Counted from the stretch's first letter, positions 45,130-54,918 are shown. The stretch is 64,000 nucleotides of DNA from Bacteroidales bacterium UBA1797 (GCA_002319885.1 DCFT01000112.1:1363-65362), one strand, 5' to 3'. The notes: generated by a model not told the origin, from the letters alone. Program-made: numbers and translations.

Positions 45130-46232
45130 TATGCTATATTAATCTGAAGCAGTACTTCAAATTCTGTTTCTGATTTATTTATTTTTATATCATGCTTCCC
45201 GGGGAATAACAGATTCAGCCTTTTTGTGACATTCTCCAACCCGATCCCTGAATAGACCGGGTCATTATCTTCCCTGACCTTAAATAAGCTATTGGCACAT
45301 CTGAATTTTAACAACCCTTTTTCTATAGTCATGCTGACATCAATGAATGACTTTTCACGGTAACTGATACCATGTTTAAACGCATTTTCAATAAAAGGAA
45401 TAAAGATCAAAGGAGGAATATTAATATCTTCGAATTTTTCAGGGAACGAAAGGTTGAGACTTATCTTATTGCTCATTCTGAGTCGCATAAGATCTATATA
45501 GTTATTCATAAAATCTATCTCATTACTCAGTTTTGTATTACCGTGCTCAGAATCATACAGCAGGTATCTCATTAGTTTTGAAAGCCTTAGCACAGCCTTT
45601 TGAGAATCCTCCGCATTGATGCTGATCAAGGAATAAATATTATTAAGAGTGTTAAAGAAAAAATGAGGACTAATTTGATTCTTAAGGAACGCCAACTCTG
45701 AATTTAGTTTTTCCTTTTCAAGCTCTTTTTGAAGTTTCTCGATTTGTGAATGACGTTCAAGAACTCTCATACCCACAGAGAAAAAGACAAGAAACAAAGA
45801 GGTAAACAAATAATTAAAAAGATGCATTTCCCTGAAAGGTGGATGTCCATGATGATCATCAGGGTTTAAAGGAGGCCGCTCTTTTCTCTCTGTTTCAGGT
45901 TTAACGACTTCTTCCGTGTTGTTTCGTCCAGGCACATATCTGAAAACCAGTTCATTTGATTTGTCAGAGATAAAATATAAAAATGTTAACAGAAAAATTA
46001 CCGACAGATAGTATTTATAATTCCGGCTCCCGAAAAAAAATTTTGGAACCAGTATCAGATAATTAGTATAAAATATTATTCCATTGATAATGTTACCTAT
46101 ATAATAAATCCACATAAAATCCTGCCCGACTTCCCATCTTTTAAAAAAATATAAAGGAATACCCAGAATTATGGCCCAGGCCAGAAGGTGTAGCAAAATC
46201 TTAATTTTATTTCCCGTCAGAAAATTTTTCAT
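45129..46232 (-). CDS. LytS-type sensor histidine kinase with His-rich periplasmic loop
   Basis: 367 residues. Four membrane helices are seen at about 11-30, 43-63, 74-90 and 138-157. The loop between helices 3 and 4 (about 91-137) should face the periplasm and ends DDHHGHPPFREMH, which could bind a metal ion. A cytoplasmic coiled coil (RHSQIEKLQKELEKEKLNSELAFLK) leads to the His_kinase motif NQISPHFFFNTLNNIYSL with His190, then a HATPase domain (PPLIFIPFIENAFKHGI, GIGLENVTKRL). It follows the permease gene after 70 bases on the same strand. Confidence 0.92.
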   Translation of the reverse strand: MKNFLTGNKIKILLHLLAWAIILGIPLYFFKRWEVGQDFMWIYYIGNIINGIIFYTNYLILVPKFFFGSRNYKYYLSVIFLLTFLYFISDKSNELVFRYVPGRNNTEEVVKPETERKERPPLNPDDHHGHPPFREMHLFNYLFTSLFLVFFSVGMRVLERHSQIEKLQKELEKEKLNSELAFLKNQISPHFFFNTLNNIYSLISINAEDSQKAVLRLSKLMRYLLYDSEHGNTKLSNEIDFMNNYIDLMRLRMSNKISLNLSFPEKFEDINIPPLIFIPFIENAFKHGISYREKSFIDVSMTIEKGLLKFRCANSLFKVREDNDPVYSGIGLENVTKRLNLLFPGKHDIKINKSETEFEVLLQINIA

Positions 46233-46302
46233 GGATTTAAAAGTATAACAAAATACAATTGGTTTGTTGTTATATTATAAGAATTAAAACCAGATAAATA
46301 TT

Positions 46303-47523
46303 CTATTCATATCTGAGCGCATCTATCGGATTCAGATTTGCAGCTTTCCGTGCCGGGTACCATCCGAAAAAAACACCAATAACAAAACAGACAACAAATG
46401 CAAGAACAACAGACTGTGTTTTTACAATGGCCTGGCTCGACATAAGTGATCCGGCCAGTCTGGCTAAAAGGTAGCCGAAAATAACTCCCATCATTCCTCC
46501 CAGAATGCTTAGAATAATTGACTCTGCAAGAAATTGCTTCATAATATCTTTACCCCGGCCTCCGATAGACATACGTAATCCGATTTCACGGGTGCGTTCA
46601 GTTACCGATACAAACATTATGTTCATAATGCCAATCCCTCCTACCAGAAGTGATATGCCCGCAATGGCTCCGAGGAGATAAGTCATAACATCTGTAATTG
46701 AAGTAACAGTCTGTAGAAGTTCAGTTTGTGACATTACCCTGAAATCATTTTCTGCCGATTCTTTAAGTTTATGTGTCCTTCTCAGGATTTCCTCTACCTC
46801 AGCTTTTGCAGCTGGACTCTTCTCTTCACTTAAGGCTGACGCATAAATTCCATTTATATAATCAATAGCCGCAAGCCTTCGCTGAACAGTTGTATAAGGG
46901 GCAATTATCAGATCGTCCTGGTCCTGGCCCATCCCACTTTCACCCTTGTCTTTCAGTACTCCGATTATCATAAAAGGGAGGTTCTTTATTCTGATTGAAA
47001 GGCCTACAGGATCTGCTCCTGCACCAAAGAGATTCTCAACAACCGTCTGTCCTAGTATACAAACTTTCGACATGTTTTTTACCTCATTTGCGTTGAAAAC
47101 TCTACCGCTTTGTATTTCAAGTTTCTTAATATTTAGATATTCTTCGCTGACCCCGTATATAGTTGTCTGTGTATTCTGATTGCTGTAAATAACCTGTCCG
47201 CTTGCCCTTATTTCCGGAGAAACCGCACTAATTGCCGTTGCCTCGGCACGAAGGGCTGTAACATCACTGTACTTAAGGGCCATTGAGCTGGAAGCTCCCA
47301 GACTGACACCTCCACGCCTTTGAAAATTAGGCATCACCATAACCATATTTGTTCCCATTGATGATATCTGTTTCCTGATTTTCTGCTTTGAACCTTCGCC
47401 GATTGCTAACATGGCAATCACTGAAGCTACACCGATAATGATACCGAGCATAGTTAGAAATGCCCTCAGTTTGTTTCTTATCAACGCTCTTATAGCGATC
47501 CTAAATAAATTTGAATAGTTCAT
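46303..47523 (-). CDS. MacB-type ABC transporter permease
   Basis: 406 residues. An N-terminal helix (about 20-42, LRAFLTMLGIIIGVASVIAML) is followed by a large periplasmic MacB-type core (about 45-275) and then three helices in an FtsX domain (VTERTREIGLRMSIGG, LAESIILSILGGMMGVIFGYLLA, VVLAFVVCFVIGVFFGWYPARKAANLNPIDALRYE). MacB-type transporters do not move substrate across the inner membrane; they drive periplasmic substrates through a TolC duct with an adaptor. The ATPase, adaptor and TolC genes lie upstream in the same operon. Confidence 0.94.
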   Translation of the reverse strand: MNYSNLFRIAIRALIRNKLRAFLTMLGIIIGVASVIAMLAIGEGSKQKIRKQISSMGTNMVMVMPNFQRRGGVSLGASSSMALKYSDVTALRAEATAISAVSPEIRASGQVIYSNQNTQTTIYGVSEEYLNIKKLEIQSGRVFNANEVKNMSKVCILGQTVVENLFGAGADPVGLSIRIKNLPFMIIGVLKDKGESGMGQDQDDLIIAPYTTVQRRLAAIDYINGIYASALSEEKSPAAKAEVEEILRRTHKLKESAENDFRVMSQTELLQTVTSITDVMTYLLGAIAGISLLVGGIGIMNIMFVSVTERTREIGLRMSIGGRGKDIMKQFLAESIILSILGGMMGVIFGYLLARLAGSLMSSQAIVKTQSVVLAFVVCFVIGVFFGWYPARKAANLNPIDALRYE

Positions 47524-47540
47524 TTCCTTAAGTTTTTTAA

Positions 47541-48296
47541 TTAATCAAATTCTTCAATTGCCTCAACCGGCAACGTCTTCAGAATTTCAGTGGCATTTAA
47601 CCGTTCAGTAACAAGACTCTCACGGCTTATCTTCCCGTCCCGGAACATTACGTTTCTTTTTGCAAACTTCGCAATATCAGTTTCATGAGTCACAAATACA
47701 ATTGTTCTACCTTTCTCATTCAGATCCTGGAATAGCTCCATTATTTCAAAAGAGGTCCTTGTATCGAGGTTTCCTGTTGGTTCATCAGCAAGAATAAGAA
47801 CCGGATTATTTACCAGTGACCGGGCAATTGCTACTCTCTGTTGCTGGCCTCCCGACAATTGGTTGGGCATGTGATGCATACGATCAGTAAGACCAACTGC
47901 CTCAAGAGCTCTTACAGCCAATTCTTTGCGCTCTTTCGACCTGATCTTGGGATTATAGAACAAGGGGAGCTCCACATTCTCCAGAGCTGTTGTTCTGGCT
48001 AATAAATTATATGCCTGAAAAACAAACCCCAGTTTCATATTCCGGAGCCTCGCTATAGCATCTTTCTCCATTGAACTGACATTGATGCCATCCAGAAGAT
48101 AATCGCCGGAAGTCGGTTTGTCAAGACAACCCAGTATATTAAGCATTGTTGATTTACCTGAACCGCTGGCACCCATTATAGCTAAGAATTCCCCTTCATG
48201 AATTTTAAGGTCAACACCTCTTAATGCATGAACAGTGACCTCCCCCACATGATAATCCTTCTTCAGGCTGCTTATTTCTATTATTGTGTTATTCAT
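47541..48296 (-). CDS. MacB/LolD-type ABC transporter ATPase
   Basis: 251 residues. Walker A GASGSGKST, Q-loop FVFQAYNLLARTTALENV, signature LSGGQQQRVAIARS, Walker B VLILADEPTGNLD and switch His in FVTHETDIA are all intact. The sequence belongs to the MacB/LolD/FtsE branch. In this locus ATPase and permease are separate genes, 17 bases apart, unlike the fused E. coli MacB. It powers the efflux complex formed with the neighbouring adaptor and TolC proteins. Confidence 0.95.
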   Translation of the reverse strand: MNNTIIEISSLKKDYHVGEVTVHALRGVDLKIHEGEFLAIMGASGSGKSTMLNILGCLDKPTSGDYLLDGINVSSMEKDAIARLRNMKLGFVFQAYNLLARTTALENVELPLFYNPKIRSKERKELAVRALEAVGLTDRMHHMPNQLSGGQQQRVAIARSLVNNPVLILADEPTGNLDTRTSFEIMELFQDLNEKGRTIVFVTHETDIAKFAKRNVMFRDGKISRESLVTERLNATEILKTLPVEAIEEFD

Positions 48297-48331
48297 GATA
48301 ACATTTATTTTAAAATTAATACTGCCTTTGT

Positions 48332-49597
48332 TTAGAAGGGGAATGGGCCACGTGGACCATTATCAGTCTTTTTTGTTGTACCTGCAACTTCTTTATCACC
48401 CATAGAAGTAATTACCTCATCTCCTTCCTTTAGACCCGAGAGTACTTCAATACTTGTTCCATTATCAATTCCAATTTTTATGATTTGAGGCCGTAGTCCC
48501 AATTTCTCGTCCTTTATCCATACGGTTTTTGTTTTAGGATCACTGGGCATTGCTGTCATAGCTGATGCCGTAGGCATACTACCAGGCATCCCTTTTGAAC
48601 CTGAAGGACCAGCAGCAGGCATATTTGACATCGACCCGCTGACTTTCATTTTTTCAAACATCTTCTTCATATAATCCTGATCGGGAGTAAACCTGACAGC
48701 CTTACCTGATAAGAGTAATGTATTTGTTTTCTCTTCTACATAGATTATAGCACTGGCTGTCATACCCGGCATAAGTTTTTTATCAGGATTCGGAGCATTC
48801 AGAATAACCACATAGGTAACAACGTTGTTGGTTGTAACCGGCTGTAACCTTACCTGTGCGACTGTACCTTCAAATTTCAGATCGGAATATGCATCAACGG
48901 TAAATTCAACCCGCTGGCCATCAACAATCTTTCCAATGTCAGCTTCATCAACACTAGTCTGGACTTCCATTTGAGTAAGGTCGTTAACGATGGTGAAAAG
49001 AGTTGGTGTACTGAAGCTTGCAGCTACTGTCTGGCCTTCTTCAACAGCCCTGTTTAGAACAACTCCGTCAATCGGAGAAGTTATTGTGGCATACGCCAGA
49101 TTCACTTCTGCTCTGTCGAGTGCAGATTTAGCATTAGCCAGTGAAGCCTTTGAATTCTCAAAATTGTATAATGCCTGGTCATAATCAGTTTGTGAAATAA
49201 GCTGCTTATCGAAGAGGACCTTTAACCTGTTATACGTTGATTCTTCAAAATGAAGCTGTGATGTCGCCTGATCAACTGCTGACTGGCTCTGAGAAAGTTG
49301 TGTCCTGAGAGGTGTCTCATCAAGCTTTGCAAGAAGTTGTCCCTGCTTAACATGATCATTAAAATCAACATAAATGTGCAGAATAATTCCTGATACCTGT
49401 GTGCCTACATTCACAGTTTTTATAGCCTGAATTGTACCTGTGGCAGTAACCGTATTGCTGATGTTACCCTTCTCAACTTTTACAGTATTGAAGTTAACAA
49501 CTGCTTCCTTTTTTGAAAAGGGTTTCAGTGCAAGTATAGCAGCAATAGAAACTACAGCCACTCCTGCAATAATTATTAACGTTTTCTTTTTCATCAT
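48332..49597 (-). CDS. MacA/HlyD-type periplasmic adaptor protein with Met-rich insert
   Basis: 421 residues. An N-terminal membrane anchor (KTLIIIAGVAVVSIAAILAL) is followed by lipoyl-like halves (ATGTIQAIKTVNVGTQVSG; ATITSPIDGVVLNRAVEEGQTV), a coiled-coil hairpin (about 95-165) and beta-barrel parts. Between about residues 308 and 352 lies a Met/Ser/Gly/Pro-rich segment with nine Met (YMKKMFEKM ... SMSNMPAAG ... KGMPGSMPTASAMTAMPS), not typical of MacA. Met-rich segments in envelope proteins often bind Cu(I) or Ag(I). Here it could also be a flexible linker. It bridges the MacB-type transporter and TolC. Confidence 0.92.
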   Translation of the reverse strand: MMKKKTLIIIAGVAVVSIAAILALKPFSKKEAVVNFNTVKVEKGNISNTVTATGTIQAIKTVNVGTQVSGIILHIYVDFNDHVKQGQLLAKLDETPLRTQLSQSQSAVDQATSQLHFEESTYNRLKVLFDKQLISQTDYDQALYNFENSKASLANAKSALDRAEVNLAYATITSPIDGVVLNRAVEEGQTVAASFSTPTLFTIVNDLTQMEVQTSVDEADIGKIVDGQRVEFTVDAYSDLKFEGTVAQVRLQPVTTNNVVTYVVILNAPNPDKKLMPGMTASAIIYVEEKTNTLLLSGKAVRFTPDQDYMKKMFEKMKVSGSMSNMPAAGPSGSKGMPGSMPTASAMTAMPSDPKTKTVWIKDEKLGLRPQIIKIGIDNGTSIEVLSGLKEGDEVITSMGDKEVAGTTKKTDNGPRGPFPF

Positions 49598-49648
49598 TTT
49601 ATTTTTAAACTTTTATCGTAATTTTTTAGTCTCTTCTCTTTCGAGTTT

Positions 49649-50968
49649 TTAAAGTGTTAAAGGAATACCCATATAATAATCCATGATCTTGTAACTTACT
49701 ATGAGGTTATATTTTGATTGCAGTAATTCGCTTTCTGCAACTATCAGATTTGTTTTTGACACCAGATAATCGACCGAGTTGATTACTCCCTGTTTGAATT
49801 TTTCATCCGACAGAACGGAAGCTTCAAGAGTTGCCGAATAATTTTCCTTGCTTGCTTCATATTTGATCTGAGCTGAACTTACATCAACACAGGCCTGTTC
49901 AACGTTTTTCCTAAGAGTGTTTTTTGTATCTGTCTCACTCAACTCTGCGTTCTGATAACCAATTTTCGCCACTGCGATACTGGTCTTAACCTGTTTTTTC
50001 TGATAAATAGGAATTGAAAGTGAGAGTCCTATGGTAGGATAAATCTGGTCGTTAAACTGTCCGGAATAAGAGCTGCTGTTAAGACTTGAATACCCCGAGC
50101 TTATACCAGCATTCGCTGAAAGTGTCGGAAAAAGTGCCGTTCTGGCAACTTTCTCATCATATGATGCAATTTCCCTGTTCAGAGCAGCATTTTTTATTTG
50201 CGGTTTTAATGTAAGTGCCTGTTCATATACAAGTTTAACATCGGGTATTCTTTTCTGATTTAAAGATTCTGCGATATCGGGATGTGCGATATTAAAATTA
50301 TCAGAGACAGGGAGTTCCATCAATTGCTCAAGTGTTACCCTGGCAATAACAAGTTGACTCTGCGAATTAGCCAGAGTAAGCTTTTCACTGGCAAGCTGTG
50401 ATTTAACCTGGGCGTAATCCGACTGTGAAATAGCTCTGAGCCTCAGCCTCTCCTCAGCCAGGTTTAGCTGACTGGAAGTAGATACAATCTGCTTCTCACT
50501 GTTACGTACCAGCTCTTCTGCATACAATATCTGAAGATATGCGTCGAGAATACTCAGGCTGATTGATTCCTTGGTAGTCTCCAGTGAATACTTGCCGCTT
50601 TCAATGCTGAGATTTGCCTGTATTATAAGGTCAGTAAGCTTTGATGCGTTGAAAATAGTGACACCCGTATTAATTGAATAACTCGAACCGTTGCTCCCTT
50701 TTAACCCTGATTCACCTGTTACAGAACTTTTAGACCAGTTAAAATTCTGACCTATTGAAGCATTTGCTGATGGGAAGCGCTGTGCCTTAGCCTGTTCAGC
50801 ATAAACCATATATTGTTGGTTAATGAGTTCGCTTTTCCTTACCTGGATATTTCGGGTTAACGCGTAATCAATGCATTTTTCAAGAGTCCAGGCGCTGTCT
50901 TGTTGGGCGAAAATGTTTTCACTCATCATAAGCAGACTTAAGCTCAGTATCAAAATCAATTTTTTCAT
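49649..50968 (-). CDS. TolC-family outer-membrane efflux protein
   Basis: 439 residues with a signal peptide (MKKLILILSLSLLMMSENIFAQ). The mature N-terminus WTLEKCIDYALTRNIQVRKSELINQQ and the two long helical repeats (for example LRLRAISQSDYAQVKSQLASEKLTLANSQSQL and ASVLSDEKFKQGVINSVDYLVSKTNLIVAE) are typical of the family. It should form a trimeric duct through the outer membrane. It is the first gene of the six-gene efflux/LytS/LytTR operon; no promoter of the TTTG/TAnnTTTG type was found in the 300 bases upstream. Confidence 0.94.
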   Translation of the reverse strand: MKKLILILSLSLLMMSENIFAQQDSAWTLEKCIDYALTRNIQVRKSELINQQYMVYAEQAKAQRFPSANASIGQNFNWSKSSVTGESGLKGSNGSSYSINTGVTIFNASKLTDLIIQANLSIESGKYSLETTKESISLSILDAYLQILYAEELVRNSEKQIVSTSSQLNLAEERLRLRAISQSDYAQVKSQLASEKLTLANSQSQLVIARVTLEQLMELPVSDNFNIAHPDIAESLNQKRIPDVKLVYEQALTLKPQIKNAALNREIASYDEKVARTALFPTLSANAGISSGYSSLNSSSYSGQFNDQIYPTIGLSLSIPIYQKKQVKTSIAVAKIGYQNAELSETDTKNTLRKNVEQACVDVSSAQIKYEASKENYSATLEASVLSDEKFKQGVINSVDYLVSKTNLIVAESELLQSKYNLIVSYKIMDYYMGIPLTL

Positions 50969-51268
50969 AAAAGTTTTTAATTTTGGGATAAATGTATGGT
51001 GAGACAGTACCCTGTAAAAACTTAATAGAAGTATTGACCTATTTTACCGACAGAAGGAGCTATTTCAGGTATAAATGATACCCGTTTAATTAGTTAACGA
51101 ATAAAAAAAACAGTTTTCATGCATTCGTAAATTAAATTTTGGAGTAATTAATCATTAAAAATAATCCCAAAATGTGCTTACCTTTGAAAGAGATAAATGC
51201 ACAGATTCGACCAAAGTTTTAGATTGTGATCTACTATATTCAGACAACATAAAAAGTAATACATAAAC
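50969..51268. other. Divergent intergenic region between efflux operon and LmbE-type gene
   Basis: 300 AT-rich bases. TACCTTTG at 51179-51186 on the plus strand fits the -7 form and could serve the gene at 51269, but no TTTG is at the right spacing. I see nothing that marks the efflux promoter. Confidence 0.4.
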
Positions 51269-52033
51269 ATGAAAAATATTTCCCGCCGCGATATGGTACA
51301 AATATCGGGACTGTCAGCTGTAGGTTCATTAATTGGAGTATCAGCATTTTCAAAAGCCTCAGGAAAAGACAAATCCTCAGGGAACAAGCTTAAAATTATT
51401 GTTATGGGTGCCCATCCTGATGACCCGGAAAGCGGATGCGGAGGAACAATGGCATTATTTTCAGCAGCAGGGCATGAAGTTGTATCCGCTTATCTCACCC
51501 GTGGAGAAGCAGGTATTACCGGCAAATCATACGATGAAGCAGCCAGAATAAGAACTGAAGAAGCTTTGAAAGCATGTAAAATTTTAAATGCCAGGGCAGA
51601 GTTTCTCGGACAGATCGATGGAAGTACTGAAATAACAAAAGAACGTTATGCTGAGATAAATACTTTCTTTGAACGTGAAAATCCCGATATAGTTTTTACT
51701 CACTGGCCCGTAGATAGCCACAGGGATCACAGGATCTGCTCTATTTTAGCATATGACGCCTGGCTTAATCTGGGGAAGAAATATGATTTATATTACTTTG
51801 AGGTTGATTCGGGAATTCAGACACAAAATTTTTTACCCTCAACCTATGTAAATATCGGTCCGGTAATAACAAAAAAGGGTTCAGCCTGTATGGCACATGC
51901 CAGCCAGGACCCTGAAGACTTTTATTTAAATATCCATAAAAAAATGGAAAAATTCAGGGGCCTGGAATATAATTGCGAATTCGCTGAGGCTTTTGTCAGA
52001 CATAATCAAAATCCGCAGACACTGATCGGCTAA
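51269..52033 (+). CDS. PIG-L/LmbE-family deacetylase with Tat-like signal
   Basis: 254 residues. The N-terminus ISRRDMVQISGLSAVGSLIGVSAFS is twin-arginine-like. The domain opens IVMGAHPDDPESGCGGTMALFS, with the zinc-binding AHPDD motif, followed by YLTRGEAGITG, RTEEALKACKIL, VFTHWPVDSHRDHR (second metal-ligand motif HxDH) and YYFEVDSG. Family members remove N-acetyl groups from sugar derivatives such as GlcNAc conjugates. An exported form may act on envelope or imported glycans. It is a single gene, ending 11 bases before the stop of the convergent membrane protein gene. Confidence 0.9.
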   Translation: MKNISRRDMVQISGLSAVGSLIGVSAFSKASGKDKSSGNKLKIIVMGAHPDDPESGCGGTMALFSAAGHEVVSAYLTRGEAGITGKSYDEAARIRTEEALKACKILNARAEFLGQIDGSTEITKERYAEINTFFERENPDIVFTHWPVDSHRDHRICSILAYDAWLNLGKKYDLYYFEVDSGIQTQNFLPSTYVNIGPVITKKGSACMAHASQDPEDFYLNIHKKMEKFRGLEYNCEFAEAFVRHNQNPQTLIG

Positions 52034-52044
52034 TGCAAAAAGGA

Positions 52045-52983
52045 TTATCTTACCGTTGTTTTAATCATTAACAAATTTGCTTCAAGCCCATCAAGGTAAA
52101 TAAGGGCCCATGAAAGGGGATTCAGGGAGAAATTCATCTGTGATCCTGGCTCTCCTCCAAAACCGTCTTCCCTGTAATCAAAAATTAAAGGCGCATCCTT
52201 GGCAAGACTTTCATAGCCAGAACTTTTCCCTAATTCCAGAATAAGATTTTTTAGAGAGGTCTGCAGCTCATTTCCAGGAAATGGTCCCTCAGGATTCAAA
52301 ATTGCATCTGCAGCCAATCCTCTTGCCTCAGGACGCCACAAATTTCCAGGATTACTATTCCATTGTTCTCTGGAGAGACCTTCCTGTTTTAATATCTTAT
52401 CCTGATATTCATTCACGATATTTAATACTTCATCAATTTTCAGATTTACTGTCGATTGCTGATGCTTTTCAGGAAACTGTATCAATGCTTCTTCCTGCCT
52501 TTTATAGTCTCGTGATAAATTATAGCTGTCATCAATAACCTCCCTGGAAACATTCAATGCGAGCATACATGAAAAAACGGAATTGAGAGCCAGGAGCATG
52601 AGAACAAATACTGTATTGTAGATATTAAAATTCTTGTTTTTCGATGTAACAACCAAAAAGACTGGAAGAAAAACAATATATGGAAATGGAAGTGCAATCA
52701 GCAGTGCGAGGCCCGCAAAAGGCCAATGCTGTATTTTAAAAAGCATTCCGGTGAAAACAACAAAACAGGTAATATATGTTACAATATAAAGTAGCCTGTT
52801 CTGATTATTTCCTTCAGCTTTATAACTATTTATCAACGAAGCAGGAAGGAATATCAGAACGAGTATCAAAGTTCCGACAGCGATCAAAATTTGTCCCATT
52901 GGCCAATGCTCCACTTTAAGTATTAATCCGGTGGAAATGATCATAGCCGAAATTACCCCGAGAATATATAGCTTTTGTTTCAT
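52045..52983 (-). CDS. GldL/GldM-like membrane protein with two HWP hairpins
   Basis: 312 residues. Two membrane hairpins carry LKVEHWPMG (Lys23, HWP 26-28) and LFKIQHWPFAG (Lys83, HWP 86-88), exactly 60 residues apart. They resemble the GldL/PorL segment with the consensus GALFKxMHWPxG. A fifth membrane helix (about 123-145) runs into SVFSCMLALNVSREVIDDSY, which closely resembles the GldM/PorM helix ending AMLALNVSxEV. A periplasmic part of about 165 residues follows, helical, ending with SLNPLSWALIYLDGLEANLLM, a pattern like the end of the GldM first domain. GldL and GldM form the type IX secretion/gliding motor. It follows the 479-residue relative under PadR control. Motor function is unproven. 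Confidence 0.6.
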   Translation of the reverse strand: MKQKLYILGVISAMIISTGLILKVEHWPMGQILIAVGTLILVLIFLPASLINSYKAEGNNQNRLLYIVTYITCFVVFTGMLFKIQHWPFAGLALLIALPFPYIVFLPVFLVVTSKNKNFNIYNTVFVLMLLALNSVFSCMLALNVSREVIDDSYNLSRDYKRQEEALIQFPEKHQQSTVNLKIDEVLNIVNEYQDKILKQEGLSREQWNSNPGNLWRPEARGLAADAILNPEGPFPGNELQTSLKNLILELGKSSGYESLAKDAPLIFDYREDGFGGEPGSQMNFSLNPLSWALIYLDGLEANLLMIKTTVR

Positions 52984-53088
52984 ATTAATATATTTTTGAT
53001 TTTAAAGAATTATGCATCCAACAATCTGATGCTTTAAACAATCGAACATCAGGTTTGTAAAAGCGTTGGAGTTCATAATCTTATGTAA

Positions 53089-54528
53089 TTAGTTGTTATG
53101 ATTTGCAATTGTATTTAATACATATGACTCAACAGTAAGAAGTCCGTTTTTCATAATTTCAAGAGTGTGAAGGCCAGCCATTAAAGATATTTCACCTTTG
53201 TAGGGGTTTCCTGAAGGTAGAAATATATCTGTATCAAGCATTTTTTTATATTTCAGCAAATCTTCTCCAGGAATTATGCTGGCTAAATAGCTTTCGTATT
53301 CTGCTATTGAAGAATTAAGTCCATTACGGGTAGTGCAGCCAGGGGTAAGAAATGCCCTTGCAGGGCCGGGATCGAAAGGTTTGGAAAGTTCGGAATACAT
53401 TATTTCCTGACCGGTATCCGTCTGACTTATCTGGCGGGCACTTACTGCGGGCTTGCCAGGTTGTCCTTCCGATTCCTGAACCATCTTCTTCTGGATATTG
53501 CTTAGAATTGTAAGAATTTCGGTAGTTTTTGAATGCAGCCGTTCTATCTCATTGTAATGTAATGAGTCTTTAAATCTTGTGATCTCAGAACTGTTATGCC
53601 TGTACAGGTAATTATATAATGCCTTTTGCTGGTCATTATATGGATAGTAATATGCCTGGTATGAATGCTGCAGGCTCAGGGTTAACATGGCTCCCGGGAC
53701 AACAATTAACAAGTAACCAATGACCATAAAAATGAACTTTGGATTAACATAATTTTCCTCCTTCCAGGTAAGCCTGGTATATATCGGGAATGCAATAAAG
53801 CATAAAAGTATTATCCCAATAATTATAAATATGGTTGCTAGCGGCCAGTGTTGTAACTTAAACAGCATGCCTGCAAAAAAAAGTGCAGTTCCGAGTCCTC
53901 CTAGCCAGTAAACCTGTCGCTTTGACTTGTTTTGCTGATCGGACGATCTGTTCTGGACCAGTGCCGGAATAAAAAACAGAATACCAAATAATGCAGCAAG
54001 GGTTAGAAGTGCTCCTGCAAAAGGCCAGTGCTGAACTTTAAAGAGGGTCCCGAAAATAAACAGCATCCCGGCAGCAAAAGCTGATGAAACCAGGAAAAGT
54101 CTTTTCCTGTTATGAGTCTCTTTCCAAAGGACACTAAGGGCTGAAGGCAGAAAAATAAAAGCAAGAATTAAAGCCCCAAGAGTCATCAGTACCCCTGCGA
54201 GAGGCCAGTGCTGAATTTTGAACAATGCTGCAAAGCCAAACATGACAGTGCCTGCAACGCCTGAAATTTTCATTGTGTTTTTCATATATCGGTATTTTGT
54301 GTCAACTGCATAAAGCGTTTCTTTCTGGATCTCTTTAAGCCGGCGTGACCCCATTTTTTGTCTGACATTCCTGTAGGCCTCAGAAAAACTCAGACCATTC
54401 TGCATCTCGTTCTCCACGTCACAACATACATGATCAATGAGATCCTCCAGCAAATGGGAAAATGATATCTCCTCTCTGCTAATGTCCCTGCTTATCTGAT
54501 CAATATGTTGCAGACTAAGTTCAGGCAT
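53089..54528 (-). CDS. HAAS-type N-terminus fused to three HWP hairpins and a GldM-like periplasmic part
   Basis: 479 residues. Residues 1-80 are soluble and helical (FSHLLEDLIDHVCCDVENEMQNGLSFSEAYRNVRQKMG), like the HAAS/permease-prefix segments that accompany PadR genes. Three membrane hairpins follow with LFKIQHWPLAG, LFKVQHWPFAG and LFKLQHWPLA; the HWP motifs begin at 107, 167 and 227, each 60 apart. A last helix (about 265-287, ending GAMLTLSLQHSY) leads to a periplasmic helical domain (about 290-479; YNDQQKALYNYLYRHN, IERLHSKTTEILTILSNI, GLHTLEIMKNGLLTVESYV) resembling the first GldM domain. It overlaps the padR stop by eight bases and precedes the 312-residue relative by 105 bases. Function unknown. 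Confidence 0.6.
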   Translation of the reverse strand: MPELSLQHIDQISRDISREEISFSHLLEDLIDHVCCDVENEMQNGLSFSEAYRNVRQKMGSRRLKEIQKETLYAVDTKYRYMKNTMKISGVAGTVMFGFAALFKIQHWPLAGVLMTLGALILAFIFLPSALSVLWKETHNRKRLFLVSSAFAAGMLFIFGTLFKVQHWPFAGALLTLAALFGILFFIPALVQNRSSDQQNKSKRQVYWLGGLGTALFFAGMLFKLQHWPLATIFIIIGIILLCFIAFPIYTRLTWKEENYVNPKFIFMVIGYLLIVVPGAMLTLSLQHSYQAYYYPYNDQQKALYNYLYRHNSSEITRFKDSLHYNEIERLHSKTTEILTILSNIQKKMVQESEGQPGKPAVSARQISQTDTGQEIMYSELSKPFDPGPARAFLTPGCTTRNGLNSSIAEYESYLASIIPGEDLLKYKKMLDTDIFLPSGNPYKGEISLMAGLHTLEIMKNGLLTVESYVLNTIANHNN

Positions 54529-54865
54529 GGCTTATTCCTGGTTTGGTATCGACAATCTGCTGAAGTGATTCGATGAACTCGCTGAGTTCTTTGATTCTTT
54601 CAGCGACAACGGTATGACCTTTAGGCGTAAGACTATAGTAGATCCTTATTCTGTTATTAAAATTTTCTGAAGCAGTTACCAGGGACCCATCCTTTTCCAG
54701 TTTATGAAGGATTGGATAGAGTGCTCCATAGGTTAGTTTCATTTTCCCTGAGGTCAGTTCCTCCACTTTGCGTGTTATAGCATATCCGTGCATTGGCCCT
54801 TCCTCTTTTAACAGTTTCAGGACAATGGTTTTTAGAGATCCTTTTATCAGGTCTGATGGTATCAT
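54521..54865 (-). CDS. PadR-family transcriptional regulator
   Basis: 114 residues, the compact PadR form: KGSLKTIVLKLLKEEGPMHGYAITRKVEELTSGKMKLTYGALYPILHKLEKDGSLV, then the wing RIRIYYSLTPKGHTVV and one C-terminal helix. Its last codons overlap the start of the HAAS/HWP gene by eight bases, so it is translationally coupled to it. PadR-HAAS pairs usually form a module in which PadR represses its own operon. A consensus promoter with AT-rich dyads lies upstream. Confidence 0.93.
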   Translation of the reverse strand: MIPSDLIKGSLKTIVLKLLKEEGPMHGYAITRKVEELTSGKMKLTYGALYPILHKLEKDGSLVTASENFNNRIRIYYSLTPKGHTVVAERIKELSEFIESLQQIVDTKPGISHA

Positions 54866-54918
54866 AGTTTAATATATTAATAGTATAATAAAATTATATA
54901 TAATTTGTTTATATATTG

